DNA of 8,464 nt from Ruminococcaceae bacterium UBA1772 (GTDB lineage: Bacteria > Bacillota > Clostridia > Oscillospirales > Acutalibacteraceae): contig DCGS01000088.1 of the NCBI GenBank assembly GCA_002314645.1, forward strand, positions 12,792 through 21,255. The letters are read 5' to 3'. Below, in pieces: positions 6,140-8,464 of the stretch. The notes under the pieces were generated by a model. That model made no database searches. It worked only from the letters and a program-made list of their open reading frames with translations, and was not told the DNA's origin. Made by a program: the position numbers and the translations under genes. Each line of letters starts with the position of its first letter. Position 1 is the stretch's first letter.

Positions 6140-6543
6140 TGGGAAGGTATGACGACATTATAGATCTTCCACATTACCAGTCGGTGACAAGACCGCACAT
6201 GTCAATGCACGACAGAGCGGCGCAGTTTGCTCCGTTTGCAGCACTTCGAGGCTATGGCGAAGAAGTAAACGAAACAGCACGACTTACGGATAGGAAGATA
6301 ATTCTAGACGAGAATGAAATATCTAAGCTTGATGGTATTTTAGGTCTAGTTATGGAAAGAATTAAAATGCAGCCGGAAATAAAAGTGACATATTTTATAC
6401 CGGACGAAAGAAAGTTTGGTGGTGCATATGTCACATATGTTGGCTGCGTTAAAACTTTAGATGAAATAGACAGAAAGATTGTATTTACAAACAAAATGGA
6501 AATTGCAATTGAGGACATTTTAGACATAGAACTACTATCATAG
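6139..6543 (+). CDS. YolD-like protein, partner of the Y-family polymerase
   Basis: A 134-residue protein of the YolD-like family. The diagnostic N-terminal block is present in two adjoining pieces, RPHMSMHDRAAQF (18-30) and APFAALRGY (31-39), followed by ETARLTDRKIILDENE (45-60). The C-terminal half, with YFIPDERKFGGAYVTYVGCV (85-104) and a run of beta-prone segments to the end, looks like a small barrel domain. YolD-like genes commonly sit beside UvrX/YqjW polymerases and have been proposed as functional counterparts of UmuD; that role is from family knowledge, not from this sequence. The ATG shares its A with the polymerase stop (TAATG), so translation is probably by termination-reinitiation; no strong Shine-Dalgarno sequence is visible. 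It is the last gene of a two-gene operon and ends 10 bases before a terminator stem. Confidence 0.9.
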   Translation: MGRYDDIIDLPHYQSVTRPHMSMHDRAAQFAPFAALRGYGEEVNETARLTDRKIILDENEISKLDGILGLVMERIKMQPEIKVTYFIPDERKFGGAYVTYVGCVKTLDEIDRKIVFTNKMEIAIEDILDIELLS

Positions 6544-6553
6544 AAAATGCACA

Positions 6554-6600
6554 AAAAACGCACACGGAATGCACTGTCATTTGGCGTGCGTTTTTCTTTT
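6554..6600 (+). terminator. Intrinsic terminator after the polymerase-YolD operon
   Basis: AAAAACGCAC (6554-6563) pairs with GTGCGTTTTT (6586-6595), followed by C and TTTT. The 22-base interior has a small inner stem, AATG (6568-6571) with CATT (6578-6581). The loop is longer than usual, but the GC core and T-rich end support termination. Confidence 0.8.
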
Positions 6601-6606
6601 TGTTAA

Positions 6607-6635
6607 TTGTAAATGACGCTCACATATGGTAAAAT
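6607..6635 (+). promoter_or_regulatory. Predicted promoter of the MurE-like gene
   Basis: TTGTAA (6607-6612), a 17-bp spacer and TAAAAT (6630-6635) preceded by TGG (6627-6629) form a promoter with an extended -10. It lies just after the preceding terminator. A leader of about 50 bases would follow, with GAGAGG (6678-6683) as ribosome binding site seven bases before ATG. Confidence 0.6.
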
Positions 6636-6690
6636 ATTTGGAGCTAATTATGTATTTTATTTATTATATATGTGACTGAGAGGAATTCTT

Positions 6691-8199
6691 ATGAACAAGA
6701 CAGTAAAAGAATTTTATGATGTTTTGAAAGAAAAGAATTTAATTCTTGAATCAAATTTAACAGATGAAATTTTAAATAAGGAAATTTCATGCCTTACATT
6801 TGATAACAGAGAGGTGGAAGGACCTTCTATTTTTGTTTGTAAGGGTGCACATTTTAAAGAGGAGTACCTGCATCTTGCTATCAGTGCAGGTGCTGTTTTA
6901 TATGTAAGTGAAGAAAAGTATGATATTGATGCCGCATTCATAAAGGTGTCTGACGTAAGACTTGCAATGGTATACCTTGCAATCATCTTTTATGACAATG
7001 CTCCTTCAAAAATAACTTCAATTGGTATTACTGGTACAAAGGGTAAGAGCACAACAGCGTATTATCTTAGAACCATTCTTAACCTTTGGCTTGAAGCAGA
7101 GAAGAAGCCTGAATGTGCAATTATTTCCTCAATAGACACATACGACGGTGTAATCCGTGAGGAGTCACACCTTACAACACCAGAAGCAATGCCTCTCCAC
7201 AAGAACTTCTACAACGCTGTGAATTCAGGAATTTCACACCTTGTTATGGAAGTTTCAAGTCAGGCACTTAAATATAACAGAGTAACTGATATTTGCTTTG
7301 ACGTAGCTGCATTCACAAACATTGGTGTAGACCATATTAGTCCAATAGAGCATACAGACTTTGAGGATTACTTCGGATCTAAGCTCAAACTCTTTGACAC
7401 ATGCAAGACAGCATGTATTAACACAGACGCACAGTATTCAGACAGAGTACTTGAATATGCAAAGGGTAAATGCAACATTGTAACATTCGGTTCTTCAGAA
7501 ACTGACACAATCTACTGTAAGAACATTGAAAAGAAGGATGATGGACTTTACTTCAACGTTCGCACTCCGGAATATGAAGATGAAATCTGCATTACAATGC
7601 CAGGTATTTTCAACGTTTCAAATGCCCTTTGTGCAATAGCAATGTCATATGTTCTTGGCGTTCCAAAGGAATATGTAAAAGCAGGTCTTAAGGTTGCACG
7701 TGCAGGCGGAAGAATGCAGGTGTATGGAAGCCAGGATAAAAAGGTAGTAGTAATTGTAGACTATGCTCACAATGCAATGAGCTTTGAAGCACTCTACAGT
7801 TCAACAAGAGTTGAATACCCAGGCAGAAAAATTGTTACAGTATTTGGTTGCCCTGGAATGAAGGCTCTCCTTCGTAGACATGACCTTGGAGACAGCGCAG
7901 GAAAGAACTCAGACTATGTCTATATTACAGAAGAAGACTCAGGTGAAGAGCCATTCATGAATATTGCAAAGGACATTGAAGAAAACCTTGGAGACTGTCC
8001 ACATGAAATTCTTGAGGACAGAGGACTTGCAATATTCAAAGCCATAAATGAATATGCAGAAGGAGAGGATAAAATCATCCTCATTACAGGAAAGGGAGAG
8101 GAAACTCGCCAAAAGAGAGGAACTCTCTACATTGACTGTCCATCTGACGTAGAATTCACTTTAGAAGCCCTCAAAGCTTATGATGAAAAACACTCTTAA
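6691..8199 (+). CDS. murE: MurE-type Mur ligase (UDP-MurNAc-tripeptide synthetase-like), atypical specificity motif
   Basis: This is an ATP-dependent amide ligase of the Mur family; MurE members add the third amino acid to the peptidoglycan stem. The 502 residues have MurE length and three-domain layout: an N-terminal uridine-nucleotide domain with TFDNR (36-40), the ATPase domain with GITGTKGKSTT (112-122), TTPEA (162-166), EVSSQAL (187-193), FTNIGVDH (208-215) and SKLKLFD (230-236; Lys231 is the likely carbamylated lysine), then GIFNVSNAL (305-313), GRMQ (340-343) and VDYAHNAMSFEAL (356-368), and a C-terminal domain with ITGKGEE (465-471). The usual GCGGDRD is replaced by GCPGMKALLRR (386-396), and the DNPR-type diaminopimelate motif by EEDSGEE (414-420). 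The third residue it adds is therefore uncertain: it may be a divergent or second MurE, or a relative with another substrate. It has its own promoter and stands alone before argF. The symbol is by similarity. Confidence 0.85.
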   Translation: MNKTVKEFYDVLKEKNLILESNLTDEILNKEISCLTFDNREVEGPSIFVCKGAHFKEEYLHLAISAGAVLYVSEEKYDIDAAFIKVSDVRLAMVYLAIIFYDNAPSKITSIGITGTKGKSTTAYYLRTILNLWLEAEKKPECAIISSIDTYDGVIREESHLTTPEAMPLHKNFYNAVNSGISHLVMEVSSQALKYNRVTDICFDVAAFTNIGVDHISPIEHTDFEDYFGSKLKLFDTCKTACINTDAQYSDRVLEYAKGKCNIVTFGSSETDTIYCKNIEKKDDGLYFNVRTPEYEDEICITMPGIFNVSNALCAIAMSYVLGVPKEYVKAGLKVARAGGRMQVYGSQDKKVVVIVDYAHNAMSFEALYSSTRVEYPGRKIVTVFGCPGMKALLRRHDLGDSAGKNSDYVYITEEDSGEEPFMNIAKDIEENLGDCPHEILEDRGLAIFKAINEYAEGEDKIILITGKGEETRQKRGTLYIDCPSDVEFTLEALKAYDEKHS

Positions 8200-8200
8200 A

Positions 8201-8218
8201 AATATATAAATATATATT
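8201..8218. repeat. All-AT inverted repeat abutting the argF -35 box
   Basis: AATATATA (8201-8208) and TATATATT (8211-8218) are perfect inverted copies around AA, starting right after the MurE-like stop codon. With no G or C and no T-run it should be a poor terminator. Its position directly before the -35 hexamer fits an UP-like AT-rich element that boosts the argF promoter. Confidence 0.45.
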
Positions 8219-8245
8219 GACTTTGAATGCATAAAAATGTATTAT
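8217..8245 (+). promoter_or_regulatory. Predicted sigma-A-type promoter of argF
   Basis: TTGACT (8217-8222), a 17-bp spacer and TATTAT (8240-8245) give a strong match. Transcription would start near 8252, leaving a leader of about 117 bases. The first TGCA operator-like element lies inside the spacer, where a bound protein would block RNA polymerase. A weaker alternative -10, TAAAAT at 8303-8308, lies farther down. Confidence 0.7.
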
Positions 8246-8341
8246 TTATGCAATAACTTTTCGGAATTATGCATATTTATTCAGAAAATATGCATAAAAC
8301 CATAAAATATGATGCAAAATATGCAAAAATTAGTGCATATT
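8228..8341. promoter_or_regulatory. Phased TGCA operator array, probably ArgR boxes, in the argF control region
   Basis: TGCA occurs at 8228, 8249, 8270, 8291, 8313, 8322 and 8334. Leaving out 8322, the steps are 21, 21, 21, 22 and 21 bp, about two helical turns each. Most copies are followed by an A/T run. The best element, TGCATATTTATTCA (8270-8283), fits the known ArgR box pattern TGAAT-W4-ATTCA with one mismatch in the ten fixed positions. TGCATAAAAATGTA (8228-8241) fits seven of ten and lies across the promoter spacer. TGCATAAA (8228-8235) and TTTATGCA (8245-8252) are also exact inverted repeats spanning the -10. The periodicity is seen directly; assignment to ArgR is inferred from the family pattern and from the arginine-pathway gene downstream. 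Confidence 0.65.
8276..8290. promoter_or_regulatory. CodY-box-like element overlapping the best ArgR-like site
   Basis: The 15 bases here match the published CodY consensus AATTTTCWGAAAATT at 11 positions, including the central TTCAGAAAAT. Four mismatches are within the range seen in weak natural sites but can also arise by chance in AT-rich DNA. CodY represses amino-acid synthesis genes in many Firmicutes, which suits the downstream gene. Confidence 0.3.
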
Positions 8342-8368
8342 GTATTTTGACGGAAGGACGAATGAAAA

Positions 8369-8464
8369 ATGAACCTTAAGGGAAAAGATTTTTTAAAGCT
8401 TTTAGATTTGACTTCAGAGGAAATTTCTTACTTAATTGATCTTGCAGCTGAGTTTAAAGAAAAG
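8369..8464 (+). CDS. argF: Ornithine carbamoyltransferase, N-terminal fragment (runs off window)
   Basis: Only the first 32 codons are present and the frame is open to the window edge. The sequence MNLKGKDFLKLLD followed by LTSEEISYLIDLAAEFKEK is the characteristic opening of anabolic ornithine carbamoyltransferases, which begin with a strand-helix of this style before the carbamoyl-phosphate-binding domain. The enzyme makes citrulline from ornithine and carbamoyl phosphate in arginine synthesis. The catalytic STRTR-type and HCLP motifs would lie beyond the window, so activity cannot be checked, and a related transcarbamylase is possible but less likely. The start at 8369 has AAGGA (8354-8358) ten bases upstream; the earlier ATG at 8362 is out of frame and stops after five codons. 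The dense operator-like region upstream points to regulation by arginine or general amino-acid supply. Confidence 0.85.
   Translation, partial: MNLKGKDFLKLLDLTSEEISYLIDLAAEFKEK

Noticed and set aside
8201..8218. Terminator between the MurE-like gene and argF
   Set aside because: The inverted repeat is entirely A/T, has no stable stem and no T-run after it.
8228..8341. CRISPR-like or satellite repeat before argF
   Set aside because: Only TGCA and the adjacent A/T bases recur; the spacers are not unique 30-bp units and no cas gene is nearby. The period of two helical turns fits protein binding sites.

Overview
The window reads as a chromosomal segment of a low-GC Gram-positive bacterium, most likely a Lachnospiraceae-type Clostridia member. 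The clues are the AT-rich intergenic DNA, strong AGGAGG-type ribosome binding sites, sigma-A-like promoters, a transketolase split into two genes, the order acidic-tail protein-lspA-rluD, and a Y-family polymerase coupled to a YolD-like partner. This placement is inferred from gene content and protein style; no database was searched. No tRNA, rRNA, CRISPR array, insertion sequence or prophage gene was seen.

Region 1 (1-3474) is a tightly packed plus-strand operon. It holds the C-terminus of a very acidic protein (probably DivIVA-like), signal peptidase II (lspA), an RluD/YlyB-type pseudouridine synthase, and the N- and C-terminal transketolase subunits. Genes overlap or sit a few bases apart, and a strong intrinsic terminator closes the unit. 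It combines envelope maturation, ribosome modification and the pentose phosphate pathway.

Region 2 (3475-4660) holds two small membrane-protein genes facing each other. One is a three-helix DUF3784-like protein (plus) and the other a DUF805 protein with a C-terminal zinc ribbon (minus). They share a hairpin that can terminate both and that overlaps the last codons of the plus-strand gene. A perfect 22-bp palindrome lies at the DUF3784-like promoter.

Region 3 (4598-6600) is a translesion-synthesis cassette. A UvrX/YqjW-like Y-family polymerase carries a sliding-clamp motif and is coupled through TAATG to a YolD-like protein, followed by a terminator.

Region 4 (6601-8464) holds a Mur ligase of the MurE type that lacks the usual diaminopimelate-specificity signature. 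It is followed by a 169-bp control region and the first 32 codons of ornithine carbamoyltransferase (argF). That control region is the most striking non-coding feature: TGCA half-sites repeat every 21 bp (one step of 22) from inside the promoter down through the leader. It looks like a phased operator array, probably for ArgR, with a CodY-box-like element overlapping the best site.

Most genes are ordinary housekeeping genes. The points most worth following up are the 21-bp-phased array before argF, the atypical MurE-like ligase, and the split inverted repeat at the polymerase promoter.
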